From assembly GCF_017676385.1 (NCBI RefSeq), contig NZ_JAFFZN010000008.1, positions 124,001 to 188,000 on the forward strand: a DNA stretch of 64,000 nt, written 5' to 3'. The position numbers and the translations under genes are program-made. The first letter of the stretch is position 1, and each line of letters opens with the position of its first letter. This document shows, in pieces, positions 23,462 to 34,481 of this stretch. The DNA comes from Streptomyces spirodelae. GTDB lineage: Bacteria; Actinomycetota; Actinomycetes; Streptomycetales; Streptomycetaceae. The notes under the pieces were generated by a model that searched no databases, was not told where the DNA came from, and saw only the letters and a list, made by a program, of their open reading frames with translations.

Positions 23462-25222
23462 GTGCCACAAGCTGATCAGACCTCCCCCGAGTCCTTCCCG
23501 GGGCCGCCCCGCCCCATGCGGGTCGAGCCCGTCCCGCTCGCGGAGCTGGCCCGACTGCTGGATGCCGAGGACGCCGGCGCTGCGGTGACCGGCCCCGCGG
23601 GCGCACCGGAAGGCGACGCCGCTCCGGAAGCCGGGCTGTCCGGCGTGTCCGTCACCGGCATCACCCACGACTCGAGAGCCGTGCGCCCCGGCGACATCTA
23701 CGCCGCGCTGCCCGGCGCCCGGCTGCACGGCGCCGACTTCGTGGACCAGGCCCACAGCCTCGGCGCCGCCGCCGTGCTGACCGATCCGGGCGGTACCGAG
23801 CGCGCGGCGGCCACCGGGCTGCCGGTGCTGACGGTGCCCGACCCGCGCGGCCGGATGGGGAAGCTGGCCGCGGCGATCTACGGGACTCCCGGCGAGGACC
23901 TGCTCCAGATCGGCATCACCGGCACCTCGGGCAAGACGACCACCGCCTATCTGGTGGACGGCGGGCTTCGCAAAGCCGCCGAGAAGGACGGCGGCCTCAC
24001 CGGGTTGATCGGCACCGTCGAGTCGCGGATCGGCGACGAGCGGATCAAGTCCGAGCGCACCACCCCGGAAGCCACCGACCTGCAGGCACTGTTCGCGGTG
24101 ATGCGCGAGCGCGGCGTCCGCTCGGTGGCCATGGAGGTCTCCAGCCACGCGCTGGTCCTCGGCCGGGTGGACGGCTGCGTCTTCGACATCGCGGTCTTCA
24201 ACAACCTCAGCCCCGAGCACCTGGACTTCCACCGCGACCTGGAGGACTACTTCCAGGCCAAGCGGCAGCTGTTCACCCCCGAGCGGTCGCGGGCCGCGGT
24301 GGTCAACTTCGACGACGACCACGGCTTCCGGCTGCTGGGCGAGCTGAAGGACGAAGGTTTCCCCGTCACCAGCTTCTCCGCCGAGGGCCACCCCGACGCG
24401 GACTGGCGGGCCGCGGACGTGGAGGTCGGCCCGCTGGGCTCGACGTTCACGGCGGTGGGGCCCGACGGCCAGAAGGTGCCCGCCGGCGCCCCGATCGCCG
24501 GGCCCTTCAACGTCGCCAACGCGCTGGCCGCGCTCACCGCGCTGGTCGCCGCCGGTATCGACGCGCACACGGCGGCCGACGGCATCGCCGCCGTCCCCGG
24601 CGTGCCAGGGCGCCTCCAGCGGGTGGACGCGGGCCAGGACTACCTCGCCATCGTCGACTACGCGCACAAACCGGACGCCGTCGAATCCGTGCTCTACGCC
24701 GTCCGCAAGGTCACCGAGGGCTCCGTGCACGCCGTCCTGGGCTGCGGCGGGGACCGCGACCCGCACAAGCGGCCCGCGATGGGCGCCGCGCTGGCGCGGC
24801 TGGCCGACACGGCGGTGCTCACCTCCGACAACCCGCGCTCCGAGGACCCCCTCGCGATCCTCGCCGCCATGCTCGGCGGGGCCGCCGAGGTGCCGGCCCA
24901 CGAGCGCGGCACCGTGCTGCTGGAGGAGGACCGGGCCGCCGCGATCCGCGCCGCCGTCGCCCGCGCCGAACCCGGCGACACCGTCCTGGTGCTGGGCAAG
25001 GGCCACGAGCAGGGGCAGAACATCGCCGGTGTGGTGCGCCCCTTCGACGACGTCCAGGTCCTGCACGAGGCCATCCGCGCACGCGCGGCCGACCACCCCG
25101 AGGCTTCATCCGCTGCCGCACCGGCGGCCGAGTCCCTGTCGTCTCCCTCCTACTCCCCGTCCACCTCGTCCTCCTCGCCCACTTCCGTCGAGAACCAACG
25201 GACAGACAACCAGAACCGATGA
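23462..25222 (+). CDS. murE: UDP-MurNAc-tripeptide synthetase MurE
   Basis: Adds the third stem-peptide residue, LL-diaminopimelate in streptomycetes, to UDP-MurNAc-L-Ala-D-Glu in the cytosol. Motifs are TGITHDSRAVRPGDIYAALPG, ATP site GITGTSGKTTTAYL, TTPEATDLQ, MEVSSHALVLGRV (carbamyl-Lys region nearby), NNLSPEHLDFH, and the DAP-recognition motif DNPRSEDP, then LGKGHEQGQ. GTG 23462 (586 residues) is preferred because TACGCT at 23449-23454 could be a -10 box for a leaderless start. ATG 23354, 4 bases after ftsI, would add 36 residues. A Ser-rich tail of about 35 residues is unusual. Confidence 0.93.
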   Translation: MPQADQTSPESFPGPPRPMRVEPVPLAELARLLDAEDAGAAVTGPAGAPEGDAAPEAGLSGVSVTGITHDSRAVRPGDIYAALPGARLHGADFVDQAHSLGAAAVLTDPGGTERAAATGLPVLTVPDPRGRMGKLAAAIYGTPGEDLLQIGITGTSGKTTTAYLVDGGLRKAAEKDGGLTGLIGTVESRIGDERIKSERTTPEATDLQALFAVMRERGVRSVAMEVSSHALVLGRVDGCVFDIAVFNNLSPEHLDFHRDLEDYFQAKRQLFTPERSRAAVVNFDDDHGFRLLGELKDEGFPVTSFSAEGHPDADWRAADVEVGPLGSTFTAVGPDGQKVPAGAPIAGPFNVANALAALTALVAAGIDAHTAADGIAAVPGVPGRLQRVDAGQDYLAIVDYAHKPDAVESVLYAVRKVTEGSVHAVLGCGGDRDPHKRPAMGAALARLADTAVLTSDNPRSEDPLAILAAMLGGAAEVPAHERGTVLLEEDRAAAIRAAVARAEPGDTVLVLGKGHEQGQNIAGVVRPFDDVQVLHEAIRARAADHPEASSAAAPAAESLSSPSYSPSTSSSSPTSVENQRTDNQNR

Positions 25223-26652
25223 TCCCCCTCTCCCTCGCAGAGATCGCCGCCCTGACCGGCGGACGGCAGCACGACATAACGGACCCGGAAGCGCGGATCA
25301 CCGGGCCGGTGGTGATCGACTCCCGGGAGGCGGGCCCCGGCGCGCTGTTCGCGGCGTTCGCCGGTGAGCGTGCCGACGGTCACGAATTCGCCGCCGGCGC
25401 CGTCTCCTCGGGCGCCGTCGCCGTGCTCGCCACCCGCCCCGTCGGTGTCCCGGCGATCGTCGTCGACGACGTCACCCGCGCCCTGGGCGCCCTGGCCCGG
25501 CACACGGTGCGGGAGCTGGGCACCCAGGTCGTCGCGCTGACCGGGTCCAGCGGCAAGACCAGCACCAAGGACCTGATCGCCCAGTTGCTGGGTCGGCTGG
25601 GTCCCACGGTGTGGCCGGAAGGCTCGCAGAACAACGAGATCGGCCTGCCGCTGACGGCCCTGCGCGCTGATACGGCCACCCGGCACCTGGTGCTGGAGAT
25701 GGGCGCCCGCGGCATCGGCCACATCCGCTACCTCACCGAGCTCACCCCGCCCCGGATCGGCGTCGTCCTCAACGTCGGCACGGCCCATATCGGCGAGTTC
25801 GGCGGCCGCGAGCAGATCGCCCAGGCCAAGGGCGAACTGGTCGAGAACCTGCCGACCGCCGACGAGGGGGGAGTGGCGGTCCTCAACGCCGACGATCCGT
25901 ACGTACGAGCCATGGCCGAGCGCACCCGGGCCCGGGTGCTGTTCTTCGGTGAGGCACCGGAAGCGGACGTACGGGCGGAAAACGTGCGGTTGTCGAAACG
26001 CGGCACACCAGCTTTCACCCTTCACACACCTACCGGGTGCGGTGATGTGACCATGCGCCTGTACGGTGAGCACCACGTGTCGAACGCGCTCGCCGCGGCG
26101 GCCGTCGCCCACCAACTGGGCATGCCCGCTGGGGACATCGCCGATGCGCTCTCCTCCGCGAGCTCGCTCTCCCGTTGGCGGATGGAGGTCACCGAGCGCG
26201 CCGACGGCGTCACGGTCGTCAACGACGCCTACAACGCCAACCCCGACTCCATGCGGGCAGCGCTCAGGGCGCTGTCCGCCATGGGGGAGGCGGCGAAGGC
26301 CCGGGGGGGCCGGACCTGGGCGGTGCTGGGCGAGATGGCCGAGCTCGGCGACGATGCGCTCGCCGAGCACGACGCGATCGGACGGCTCGCCGTCCGGCTC
26401 AACGTCAGCAAGCTCGTGGCAGTCGGAGGCCGGGAGGCCGCCTGGCTCGACATGGGTGCCAAGAACGAGGGTTCGTGGGGTGAGGAGTCGGTGCATGTGT
26501 CCGGCACTGAGGCGGCCGTCGACCTGCTGCGCGGTCAGCTGCGCGCGGGAGATGTCGTACTGGTGAAGGCTTCCCGGTCGGTGGGCTTGGAGCAGGTGGC
26601 TGCCGCCCTCCTGGAGGACGGCTCCGGGGAGGGTGAGGGCTCCGCCCGATGA
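25219..26652 (+). CDS. murF: UDP-MurNAc-tripeptide D-Ala-D-Ala ligase MurF
   Basis: Completes the pentapeptide by adding D-Ala-D-Ala. 477 residues: N-terminal [11 protein letters not shown] and [30 protein letters not shown] site [57 protein letters not shown], and C-terminal [17 protein letters not shown] and LGEMAELG. The start ATG overlaps the murE stop (ATGA), indicating translational coupling. Confidence 0.97.
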   Translation: MIPLSLAEIAALTGGRQHDITDPEARITGPVVIDSREAGPGALFAAFAGERADGHEFAAGAVSSGAVAVLATRPVGVPAIVVDDVTRALGALARHTVRELGTQVVALTGSSGKTSTKDLIAQLLGRLGPTVWPEGSQNNEIGLPLTALRADTATRHLVLEMGARGIGHIRYLTELTPPRIGVVLNVGTAHIGEFGGREQIAQAKGELVENLPTADEGGVAVLNADDPYVRAMAERTRARVLFFGEAPEADVRAENVRLSKRGTPAFTLHTPTGCGDVTMRLYGEHHVSNALAAAAVAHQLGMPAGDIADALSSASSLSRWRMEVTERADGVTVVNDAYNANPDSMRAALRALSAMGEAAKARGGRTWAVLGEMAELGDDALAEHDAIGRLAVRLNVSKLVAVGGREAAWLDMGAKNEGSWGEESVHVSGTEAAVDLLRGQLRAGDVVLVKASRSVGLEQVAAALLEDGSGEGEGSAR

Positions 26653-27719
26653 CGATGAAGCAGATCCTCTTCTCCGGGGTCATCGGACTCTTCCTGTCCC
26701 TGATCGGGACCCCCCTGCTGATCAAACTGCTCGCCCGGCGCGGCTACGGCCAGTTCATCCGGGACGACGGCCCGCGCAACCACCACAGCAAGCGCGGCAC
26801 CCCCACCATGGGCGGTATCGCCTTCATCCTGGCCACCGTCCTGGCCTACGTCCTCACCAAGCTCATCACGGGCGAGCAGCCCACCTTCTCCGGCGTGCTG
26901 GTGCTCTTCCTGTTCGCCGGTATGGGCCTGGTCGGCTTCCTGGACGACTACATCAAGATCGTCAAACAGCGCAGTCTGGGCCTGCGGGCCAAGGCGAAGA
27001 TGGCCGGACAGCTCATCGTCGGCATCGCCTTCGCGCTGCTGGCGCTCAGCTTCGAGGACGCGCGCCAGCTCACCCCCGCCTCCACCAAGCTCTCCTTCAC
27101 CCAGGACTTCGGCTGGGCCCTGCCACCGGTGCTGTTCGTGGTCTGGGCGCTGTTCATGATCCTGGCGATGTCCAACGGCGTGAACCTCACCGACGGTCTC
27201 GACGGTCTGGCGACCGGCGCCTCGGTGATGGTCTTCGGCGCCTATGTGTTCATCTGCGTATGGGAGTACCAGGAGTCCTGTGCGCACATCGCCACGGCGG
27301 GACCCGGCTGTTACGAGGTACGGGACCCACTCGACCTGGCCGTCGTCGCGGCGGCGCTGATGGGCGCCTGCTTCGGCTTCCTGTGGTGGAACACCTCGCC
27401 CGCGAAGATCTTCATGGGGGACACCGGCTCCCTCGCCCTCGGCGGCGCGCTGGCGGGCCTGGCCATCTGCTCGCGCACCGAGCTGCTGCTGGCGATCCTG
27501 GGCGGCCTGTTCGTGCTGATCACCATGTCCGTAGTGATCCAGGTCGGCTCCTTCCGGCTCACCGGGAAGCGGGTGTTCAAGATGGCCCCGCTCCAGCACC
27601 ACTTCGAACTCAAGGGGTGGTCCGAGGTCCTTGTGGTGGTCCGGTTCTGGATCATCCAGGGCATGTGCGCCATCGTCGGCGTCGGCATCTTCTACGCGGG
27701 CTGGGCGGCGAGCAAGTGA
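26649..27719 (+). CDS. mraY: Phospho-MurNAc-pentapeptide transferase MraY
   Basis: Integral membrane enzyme that makes lipid I from UDP-MurNAc-pentapeptide and undecaprenyl phosphate. 356 residues with about ten membrane segments. Family motifs are [43 protein letters not shown] (catalytic Asp loop) and [12 protein letters not shown], then [14 protein letters not shown] with the His cluster. It overlaps murF by 4 bases (ATGA) and murD by 4 (GTGA). Confidence 0.97.
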   Translation: MTMKQILFSGVIGLFLSLIGTPLLIKLLARRGYGQFIRDDGPRNHHSKRGTPTMGGIAFILATVLAYVLTKLITGEQPTFSGVLVLFLFAGMGLVGFLDDYIKIVKQRSLGLRAKAKMAGQLIVGIAFALLALSFEDARQLTPASTKLSFTQDFGWALPPVLFVVWALFMILAMSNGVNLTDGLDGLATGASVMVFGAYVFICVWEYQESCAHIATAGPGCYEVRDPLDLAVVAAALMGACFGFLWWNTSPAKIFMGDTGSLALGGALAGLAICSRTELLLAILGGLFVLITMSVVIQVGSFRLTGKRVFKMAPLQHHFELKGWSEVLVVVRFWIIQGMCAIVGVGIFYAGWAASK

Positions 27720-29254
27720 GCACCGAGGACGCGACGAACCGTACGAACCTGACGAAGCTCTCCGAGGAGCTGTCCGGCAAGCACGTCACTGTCGCCGGTC
27801 TCGGCGTCAGCGGCATGCCGGCGGCCAAGGTGCTGCACCGTCTCGGGGCCCGGGTCACGGCGGTCAACGGCGGCGACGGCGAGGGGCCGCGCCGCCAGGC
27901 GGCCGAGCTGGAAGCGCTCGGGATCGGCGTCCGGCTCGGCGACGACCGCACGCTCCCGGAGGGCACCGAGCTGGTCGTCACCACCCCCGGCTTCAAGCCC
28001 ACCAGTCCGCTCTTCCAGGCCGCGGCCGAGGCAGGCGTACCGGTGTGGGGAGACGTGGAGCTGGCCTGGCGGCTGCGCGGGCCGGAAGCGCCGCCGTGGC
28101 TGGCGGTCACCGGCACCAACGGCAAGACCACCACCGTGCAGATGCTCGCCTGCATCCTGCGCGCTGCGGGACTGCGGACGGCCGCGGTCGGCAACATCGG
28201 GGTCTCCCTCATCGACGTCGTCCTGGAGCAGGAGCCCTACGACGGCCTCGATGTGCTCGCCGTCGAGCTGTCCAGCTACCAGCTGCACTGGGCGCCCAGC
28301 CTGCGCCCGCACTCCGGCGCGGTGCTCAACCTCGCCCCCGACCACCTCGACTGGCACGGCTCGATGGAGGCGTACGCCGCCGCCAAGGGCCGCATCTACG
28401 AGGGCAACCAGGTCGCCTGCGTCTACAACGCCGACGACCGGGGCTGCGAGCCCGGCGTGCCCCGCACCGAGGACCTGGTGCGGGCGGCCGACGTGGTCGA
28501 GGGAGCGCGCGCCATCGGCTTCACCCTCGGCACCCCCGGGCCCTCCCAACTCGGTGTCGTCGAGGGCGTACTGGTCGACCGGGCCTTCGTCGCCGACCGG
28601 CAGGAGCGGGCACAGGAGCTGGCCGAGGCGGGCGACATCACCCCCCCAGCCCCGCACAACATCGCCAACGCGCTCGCCGCCGCCGCGCTGGCCCGCGCCT
28701 TCGGCGTGCCGCCCGTGGCCGTACGCGACGGACTGCGCGCCTTCAGCCCGGACGCGCACCGCATCACCCACGTCGCCGAGGTGGGCGGCGTCTCCTACGT
28801 CGACGACTCCAAGGCCACCAACACGCACGCGGCCGAGGCGTCACTGGCCGCCTACGAGTCGATCGTGTGGATCGCGGGCGGACTGGCCAAGGGCGCGACG
28901 TTCGACGAACTGGTCGCCGCGTCCGCGCCCCGGCTGCGCGGCGTCGTGCTGATGGGCGCCGACCGGGAGCTGATCAGGCAAGCCCTGGCGCGACACGCCC
29001 CCCAGGTGCCGGTGGCCGACCTCGAACGCACGGACACTGGGGCGATGGCGGAAGCCGTCCGGGAGGCGACATCGCTGGCTCGGCCCGGCGATACCGTACT
29101 GCTGGCCCCCGCGTGCGCCTCGATGGACATGTTCGTCAACTACAACGCGCGAGGCGACGCGTTCGCCGAGGCGGTCCGGGCCCTCGCCGCCGACGGGCCG
29201 CACAGCGGCCGAGCAGGCCGCAGCGAGCCCGCCGAAGGCAACAGCGAGCACTGA
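27716..29254 (+). CDS. murD: UDP-MurNAc-L-alanine D-glutamate ligase MurD
   Basis: Adds D-Glu to UDP-MurNAc-L-Ala. 512 residues from GTG 27716: [45 protein letters not shown] site [54 protein letters not shown], and [21 protein letters not shown] with the C-terminal-domain Lys and Asp. [21 protein letters not shown] near the end is typical. It overlaps the mraY stop (GTGA). Confidence 0.96.
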   Translation: MSTEDATNRTNLTKLSEELSGKHVTVAGLGVSGMPAAKVLHRLGARVTAVNGGDGEGPRRQAAELEALGIGVRLGDDRTLPEGTELVVTTPGFKPTSPLFQAAAEAGVPVWGDVELAWRLRGPEAPPWLAVTGTNGKTTTVQMLACILRAAGLRTAAVGNIGVSLIDVVLEQEPYDGLDVLAVELSSYQLHWAPSLRPHSGAVLNLAPDHLDWHGSMEAYAAAKGRIYEGNQVACVYNADDRGCEPGVPRTEDLVRAADVVEGARAIGFTLGTPGPSQLGVVEGVLVDRAFVADRQERAQELAEAGDITPPAPHNIANALAAAALARAFGVPPVAVRDGLRAFSPDAHRITHVAEVGGVSYVDDSKATNTHAAEASLAAYESIVWIAGGLAKGATFDELVAASAPRLRGVVLMGADRELIRQALARHAPQVPVADLERTDTGAMAEAVREATSLARPGDTVLLAPACASMDMFVNYNARGDAFAEAVRALAADGPHSGRAGRSEPAEGNSEH

Positions 29255-29301
29255 CCCCGTCCCCGCCGGCCGAGGACGCGGGCGAGACGGAGGGGATACG
29301 G

Positions 29302-30699
29302 ATGACGGCGCGACCCGCCAAACCGCCCACGCCCCGGCGCGCGCGCAGCCAACCCGCGCCCATGCGTCCGCCAAGGCGCCTCGGCAGCCCCGGGGGCGCC
29401 TCGGCGCCCCAGCGGCTCTACGCCCGCGCCAAGCGTGCCTGGGACCGCCCGCTGACGGCGTATTACCTGATTTTGGGCGGCAGTGCGCTCATCACCGTGC
29501 TGGGCCTCGTAATGGTCTTCTCCGCCTCGCAGATCCAGGCCCTCCAATCCGGGCTGGCCTCCACCTACTACTTCCGCAAGCAGTTGGTGGCCGCCGTCCT
29601 GGGGACCGGGCTGCTGCTGGCCGCCTCCCGGATGCCGGTACGGCTGCACCGGACGCTGGCCTATCCGCTGCTGATCGTGTCGGTCTTCCTGATGTGCCTG
29701 GTGCAGGTGCCCGGTATAGGGCAGGAGGTGAACGGCAACCAGAACTGGATCCATCTGGGCGGCCCGTTCCAGCTCCAGCCCAGCGAGTTCGCCAAGCTGG
29801 CCCTCGTGCTGTGGGGCGCGGACCTGCTCGCGCGCAAGGGCGACAAGAAGCTGCTGACCCAGTGGAAGCATCTGCTGGTGCCGCTGGTGCCCGTCACGCT
29901 GCTGCTGCTCGCGCTCATCATGCTCGGCGGCGACATGGGCACGGCCCTGATCATCGCCGCCGTGCTGTTCGGGCTGCTGTGGCTGGTCGGCGCCCCCACC
30001 CGGCTGTTCACCGGTGTGCTGGTGGCCGCGCTCACGGCCGCCGCGCTGCTGGTCACCTCGAGTGCGAACCGGATGTCGCGGCTCCGCTGCATCGGCGCGA
30101 CCGATCCGGGCCCCGACGACCAGTGCTGGCAGGCCGTGCACGGAATCTACGCGCTGGCCTCCGGCGGCTGGTTCGGTTCCGGACTGGGGGCGAGTATGGA
30201 AAAATGGGGCCAACTACCCGAACCCCATACCGATTTCATCTTCGCCGTGACCGGGGAGGAACTCGGACTGGCGGGGACGCTGTCGGTACTCGCCCTCTTC
30301 GCGGCTCTAGGCTATGCGGGTATCCGCGTGGCCGGACGCACGGAGGAACCCTTCGTGAGGTATGCCGCGGGAGGTGTGACGACGTGGATCATCGCGCAGG
30401 CGGTGATCAACGTGGGTGCGGTGCTCGGTCTGCTGCCGATCGCCGGGGTCCCCCTCCCGCTGTTCTCCTACGGTGGGTCAGCCCTGCTGCCGACGATGTT
30501 CGCTGTCGGACTGCTGATCGCCTTTGCGCGCAGCGACCCGGCGGCACGCGCTGCCCTGGCCGTGCGGCAGCCCGCCCTGTGGCAGCGCACGTCCCGGGGA
30601 GGGCTGGCAGGGGTGCTGCGGAAGGGGAGCGCCCCCGGCCGGAAGAGAGAGAAGACGATGAGACGGCGCGCCGGAAGGCCGCCGTCCGGAGAGCGGTGA
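29302..30699 (+). CDS. ftsW: Lipid II polymerase FtsW (SEDS family)
   Basis: Septal glycosyltransferase of the SEDS family working with FtsI. 465 residues from ATG 29302 with a strong GGAGGGGA site upstream: a basic 45-residue head, then about ten membrane segments. Characteristic stretches are FSASQIQAL near the first segment, GQEVNGNQNWIHLGGPFQLQPSEFAKLAL with the catalytic loop, GGDMGTALI, LPEPHTDFIFAVTGEELG and GVPLPLFSYGGSAL. It follows murD by 47 bases and precedes murG by 6. Confidence 0.95.
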   Translation: MTARPAKPPTPRRARSQPAPMRPPRRLGSPGGASAPQRLYARAKRAWDRPLTAYYLILGGSALITVLGLVMVFSASQIQALQSGLASTYYFRKQLVAAVLGTGLLLAASRMPVRLHRTLAYPLLIVSVFLMCLVQVPGIGQEVNGNQNWIHLGGPFQLQPSEFAKLALVLWGADLLARKGDKKLLTQWKHLLVPLVPVTLLLLALIMLGGDMGTALIIAAVLFGLLWLVGAPTRLFTGVLVAALTAAALLVTSSANRMSRLRCIGATDPGPDDQCWQAVHGIYALASGGWFGSGLGASMEKWGQLPEPHTDFIFAVTGEELGLAGTLSVLALFAALGYAGIRVAGRTEEPFVRYAAGGVTTWIIAQAVINVGAVLGLLPIAGVPLPLFSYGGSALLPTMFAVGLLIAFARSDPAARAALAVRQPALWQRTSRGGLAGVLRKGSAPGRKREKTMRRRAGRPPSGER

Positions 30700-30705
30700 A
30701 ACAGC

Positions 30706-31800
30706 GTGCACGTCGTACTCGCCGGTGGGGGGACCGCCGGCCACATCGAGCCCGCGCTCGCCCTCGCGGACGCCCTGCGCAGGCAGGACCCGACCGTGGG
30801 AATCACGGCCCTCGGTACCGAGCGCGGCCTGGAGACGCGGCTCGTGCCGGAGCGCGGTTACCAACTCGAGCTCATTCCGGCCGTTCCGCTGCCGCGCAAA
30901 CCCACACCCGAGCTGATCACCGTGCCCGGGCGGCTGCGCGGCACCATCAAGGCAGCCGAGCAGATCCTGGAGCGCAACAAGGCCGACTGCGTCGTGGGCT
31001 TCGGCGGCTACGTGGCGCTGCCCGGCTATCTGGCCGCCAAGCGGGCCGGTGTGCCGATCGTCGTGCACGAGGCCAACGCCCGCCCGGGGCTCGCCAACAA
31101 GATCGGCTCCCGTTACGCGCACGGCGTGGCCGTCTCCACGCCCGACAGCAAGTTGCGGGGCGCGCGCTACGTCGGGATTCCGCTGCGCCGCTCCATCGCG
31201 ACCCTCAACCGCGCCGCCGTACGGCCCGAGGCGCGGGCCGCCTTCGGGCTGGCTCCCAACCTGCCCACGCTGCTGGTCTCCGGCGGCTCGCAGGGTGCGC
31301 GCCGGCTCAACGAGGTCGTCCAGCAGGTCGTTCCGCCCCTGCAGCGCGCGGGCATCCAGGTCCTGCACGCGGTCGGCCCCAAGAACGAACTCCCCCACGT
31401 GGACCACATGCCCGGAATGCCGCCCTATGTGCCGGTACCGTATGTGGACCGGATGGACCTCGCGTACGCCGCGGCCGACATGATGCTCTGCCGCGCGGGC
31501 GCGATGACCGTGGCGGAGCTGTCGGCCGTCGGGCTGCCGGCCGCCTATGTCCCGCTGCCGATCGGCAACGGCGAACAGCGGCTGAACGCTCAGCCGGTCG
31601 TCAAGGCGGGCGGCGGACTCCTCGTCGACGACGCGGAGCTGACCCCGGAGTGGATCAAGGAGAATGTGCTCCCGGTCCTCGCCGACCCGCAGCGGCTCAC
31701 CGCGATGTCGCGCGCGGCGGCCGAGTTCGGCCGTCCGGACGCCGATGAGCTGCTCGTCGGCATGGTGTACGAGGCGATCGCCGCGGGCCGCCGGGGCTGA
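30706..31800 (+). CDS. murG: UDP-GlcNAc transferase MurG
   Basis: Membrane-associated glycosyltransferase that turns lipid I into lipid II. 364 residues from GTG 30706: N-terminal [80 protein letters not shown], and the UDP-GlcNAc site [25 protein letters not shown] followed by [23 protein letters not shown]. It lies in the continuous plus-strand dcw run. Confidence 0.96.
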   Translation: MHVVLAGGGTAGHIEPALALADALRRQDPTVGITALGTERGLETRLVPERGYQLELIPAVPLPRKPTPELITVPGRLRGTIKAAEQILERNKADCVVGFGGYVALPGYLAAKRAGVPIVVHEANARPGLANKIGSRYAHGVAVSTPDSKLRGARYVGIPLRRSIATLNRAAVRPEARAAFGLAPNLPTLLVSGGSQGARRLNEVVQQVVPPLQRAGIQVLHAVGPKNELPHVDHMPGMPPYVPVPYVDRMDLAYAAADMMLCRAGAMTVAELSAVGLPAAYVPLPIGNGEQRLNAQPVVKAGGGLLVDDAELTPEWIKENVLPVLADPQRLTAMSRAAAEFGRPDADELLVGMVYEAIAAGRRG

Positions 31801-31836
31801 CCCGGCGCGGCAGCTCGCCGAGAACCGGAAAGCAGG

Positions 31837-32706
31837 GTGGTCCTTGTGGTCAGAGCTGCCAGAGCCGTCAGGGCGACGAACCGGACCGCCGAGCGGGCAA
31901 GGGGTGCCGGCGTCACGGCCGGCACCCGGCCAGGCCCGCGCGCCGGAGCCGGTGGCCGTGACCGCCGGGAGCCGGCCCACCCGGGACCGTCCGGACCGCG
32001 GCTGCGCCGCAGACGTCTGCTGGCCCTGCTGGCCCTCCTCGCGGTGGTGCTGGGCGGCTTCGGCAGCTGGGCGCTGTACGGCTCACCGTGGCTGCGCGTG
32101 AAGAGCGTGTCCGTCACCGGCAACCGGGTGCTGACCGACTCCGAGGTCTCCCGCGCGGCGGCGGTCCCCACCGGCGAGCCGCTCATCTCCGTGGACAAGG
32201 CGGCCGTACAGCGGCGCGTACGCCAGGAACTGCCTCGCGTGCGCCAGGTGACGGCCGAGCGGTCCTGGCCGCACGGCATTGTGCTGACCGTGACCGAAAG
32301 ACGCCCTCAACTCGTCATGGAGTCGGCCGGGAATTACGTGGAAGTGGACTCCGAAGGCGTGCGATTCGCCACAGTCGGCAAGCCGCCGAAAGGCGTTCCG
32401 CTTCTCGTCCTGGAGCCGCGGAAACCGGCGGGCAAGCGCTACTTCTCGGCGACCCGGCTGCGCCGGGAGGCGGCAAGGGTCACAGACGCCCTCCCCGATT
32501 CCGTCCACCGTGCCACCCGCTCCGTACGGGTCCGCTCCTACGACGACATCAGCCTGGAGCTGACGGGCGATCGCACGGTGCGGTGGGGTAGCGCGGAGCA
32601 CGGCAAGGCGAAGGCCGAAGCGCTCGGAGCACTGATGAAAGCGGCAGCGGACGCCGACCACTTCGACGTCTCAGCGCCCAGCGCCCCGGCGGCTTCGGGC
32701 AGTTAG
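31837..32706 (+). CDS. ftsQ: Cell division protein FtsQ
   Basis: Bitopic division protein, 289 residues: a basic Gly/Arg-rich cytosolic head, one membrane segment ([22 protein letters not shown], about residues 61-82), the POTRA domain VKSVSVTGNRVLTDSEVSRAAAVPTGEPLISVDKAAV, and the beta domain including TERRPQLVMESAGNYVEVDSEG. GTG 31837 is used; GTG 31846 has better spacing to the AGCAGGG at 31831-31837 and would remove three residues. It precedes the long ftsZ leader. Confidence 0.92.
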   Translation: MVLVVRAARAVRATNRTAERARGAGVTAGTRPGPRAGAGGRDRREPAHPGPSGPRLRRRRLLALLALLAVVLGGFGSWALYGSPWLRVKSVSVTGNRVLTDSEVSRAAAVPTGEPLISVDKAAVQRRVRQELPRVRQVTAERSWPHGIVLTVTERRPQLVMESAGNYVEVDSEGVRFATVGKPPKGVPLLVLEPRKPAGKRYFSATRLRREAARVTDALPDSVHRATRSVRVRSYDDISLELTGDRTVRWGSAEHGKAKAEALGALMKAAADADHFDVSAPSAPAASGS

Positions 32707-32909
32707 CCGGGGCGGGTCCGCCTGCCGTACCGCTTCCGGACACGCGGCCGCGCGGCCGGACAACCCCCGTGCGGTCCGGCCGGATTCGTAAGCCGGACCC
32801 CTCCGACCGTTCCGTCCTCGCCTCCGCCGCGTTGTACCGGTTGCTAACCGCTGTACCTCCAGCCGGGTTCGGCGAACGGCTGGACTCCACCGTTCCCTGG
32901 CCGCGTCAG

Positions 32910-32939
32910 TTGACCCGGGCTGCTCGTCATGATCAGGCT
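32910..32939 (+). promoter_or_regulatory. Possible ftsZ promoter, distal
   Basis: TTGACC (32910-32915), 18 bases, then CAGGCT (32934-32939). The -10 box is weak. It is the first of three TTGA-type boxes in the 506-base ftsZ leader (32707-33212), which contains no gene I can support. Confidence 0.3.
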
Positions 32940-32969
32940 GATGTCCTCGCCGGGAGCCGACTGTCCCAG

Positions 32970-32999
32970 TTGACGGGCATCGCCGCTGGTGAGCACCCT
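32970..32999 (+). promoter_or_regulatory. Possible ftsZ promoter, middle
   Basis: TTGACG (32970-32975), 18 bases, then CACCCT (32994-32999). Exactly 60 bases downstream of the distal box, with the shared context CAGTTGAC. The -10 box departs from TANNNT at its first base. Confidence 0.4.
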
Positions 33000-33063
33000 G
33001 GATGGCTACTGCTCGGTCTGATCACATAGGGTGAAAAGAAAAACGGGAGGTTCGGCGTGTTCG

Positions 33064-33093
33064 TTGAACACCCAGCACTTGTCGACTTAGTGT
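33064..33093 (+). promoter_or_regulatory. Likely ftsZ promoter, proximal
   Basis: TTGAAC (33064-33069), 18 bases, then TAGTGT (33088-33093), a good fit to the principal sigma factor pattern TTGAC-N18-TANNNT. It lies 120 bases before the ftsZ GTG. Several ftsZ promoters, one developmentally controlled, are known in S. coelicolor. Confidence 0.6.
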
Positions 33094-33128
33094 CCGTTGC
33101 GAAGAGTCCAAGTAAGACAGGCACTGGT

Positions 33129-33153
33129 AACCCTAAACTTCACACTTAGGGTT
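33129..33153 (+). repeat. 8-bp inverted repeat in the ftsZ leader
   Basis: AACCCTAA (33129-33136) and TTAGGGTT (33146-33153) are perfect complements around a 9-base loop, 60 bases before the ftsZ start and just downstream of the proximal promoter. It could be an mRNA hairpin or an operator for a developmental regulator. Confidence 0.6.
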
Positions 33154-33212
33154 CGGGTCGGCGTTCGAACCGCCCCACAGGGATACGTAACTCGAGGCGA
33201 GAGGCCTTCGAC

Positions 33213-34457
33213 GTGGCAGCACCGCAGAACTACCTCGCAGTCATCAAGGTCGTCGGTATTGGCGGCGGTGGCGTGAACGCCATCAACCGGATGATCGAGG
33301 TCGGTCTCAAGGGCGTCGAGTTCATCGCGATCAACACTGACGCGCAAGCCCTGTTGATGAGCGACGCCGACGTCAAGCTCGATGTGGGCCGCGAGCTGAC
33401 TCGCGGCCTCGGCGCCGGCGCCAACCCGGACGTCGGCCGCAAGGCCGCCGAGGACCACCGCGAGGAGATCGAGGAGGTCCTCAAGGGGGCCGACATGGTC
33501 TTCGTGACCGCGGGCGAGGGCGGTGGCACCGGCACCGGTGGCGCGCCCGTCGTGGCGAACATCGCCCGCTCGCTCGGCGCCCTCACCATCGGTGTCGTCA
33601 CCCGTCCCTTCACCTTCGAGGGCCGCCGCCGGGCCAACCAGGCCGAGGACGGCATCGCGGGGCTGCGCGACGAGGTCGACACCCTGATCGTCATTCCCAA
33701 CGACCGACTGCTGTCCATCTCGGACCGTCAGGTCAGCGTGCTGGACGCCTTCAAGTCGGCGGACCAGGTGCTGCTCTCCGGTGTCCAGGGCATCACCGAT
33801 CTCATCACCACCCCTGGCCTGATCAACCTCGACTTCGCGGACGTCAAGTCCGTGATGTCCGAGGCCGGATCGGCCCTGATGGGCATCGGTTCGGCGCGCG
33901 GGGACGACCGCGCGGTGGCCGCCGCCGAGATGGCCATCTCCTCACCACTGCTGGAGGCGTCCATCGACGGGGCGCGCGGGGTCCTGCTCTCCATCTCCGG
34001 CGGCTCGGACCTCGGGCTGTTCGAGATCAACGAGGCGGCCCAGCTGGTGAGCGAGGCCGCGCACCCCGAGGCGAACATCATCTTCGGCGCCGTCATCGAC
34101 GACGCGCTCGGCGACGAGGTGCGGGTCACCGTCATCGCCGCCGGGTTCGACGGCGGACAGCCGCCCTCCAAGAAGGGGGAGAAGGCGCTCGGCCAGTCGT
34201 CGTCCGCCTCCTCCGCCTCGCCGTCCTACAAGGACGAGCCGTCGGCGGCCTCGCCCGACCCGGAGCCCGAGCGGCCCTCGTTCAGCGGTCTCGGTTCGGT
34301 CGCTCCGCCGCGTGAGGAGGACACCCCGCCCCGCTCGGAGCCGGCTCCGGTCAGCGAGGTACCGCCGCCTCCGGCTGCCACCCCGCAGGTGCCGCCGGCC
34401 CGCCCGTACCACGACAGCCAGGCGGAAGAGCTGGATGTGCCGGATTTCTTGAAGTGA
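33213..34457 (+). CDS. ftsZ: Cell division GTPase FtsZ
   Basis: Tubulin homolog that polymerises into Z rings, and in sporulating Streptomyces hyphae into ladders. 414 residues from GTG 33213. GTPase landmarks are [29 protein letters not shown], the tubulin signature [13 protein letters not shown] (about residues 104-116), [16 protein letters not shown] and the T7 synergy loop [12 protein letters not shown] disordered Ser/Pro/Glu linker (about 320-400) ends in the conserved C-terminal peptide LDVPDFLK that binds SepF. GAGGCGAGAGG upstream is the ribosome site. Confidence 0.98.
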   Translation: MAAPQNYLAVIKVVGIGGGGVNAINRMIEVGLKGVEFIAINTDAQALLMSDADVKLDVGRELTRGLGAGANPDVGRKAAEDHREEIEEVLKGADMVFVTAGEGGGTGTGGAPVVANIARSLGALTIGVVTRPFTFEGRRRANQAEDGIAGLRDEVDTLIVIPNDRLLSISDRQVSVLDAFKSADQVLLSGVQGITDLITTPGLINLDFADVKSVMSEAGSALMGIGSARGDDRAVAAAEMAISSPLLEASIDGARGVLLSISGGSDLGLFEINEAAQLVSEAAHPEANIIFGAVIDDALGDEVRVTVIAAGFDGGQPPSKKGEKALGQSSSASSASPSYKDEPSAASPDPEPERPSFSGLGSVAPPREEDTPPRSEPAPVSEVPPPPAATPQVPPARPYHDSQAEELDVPDFLK

Positions 34458-34481
34458 ACAGCCTGAAGATAGCTGCTTGAA

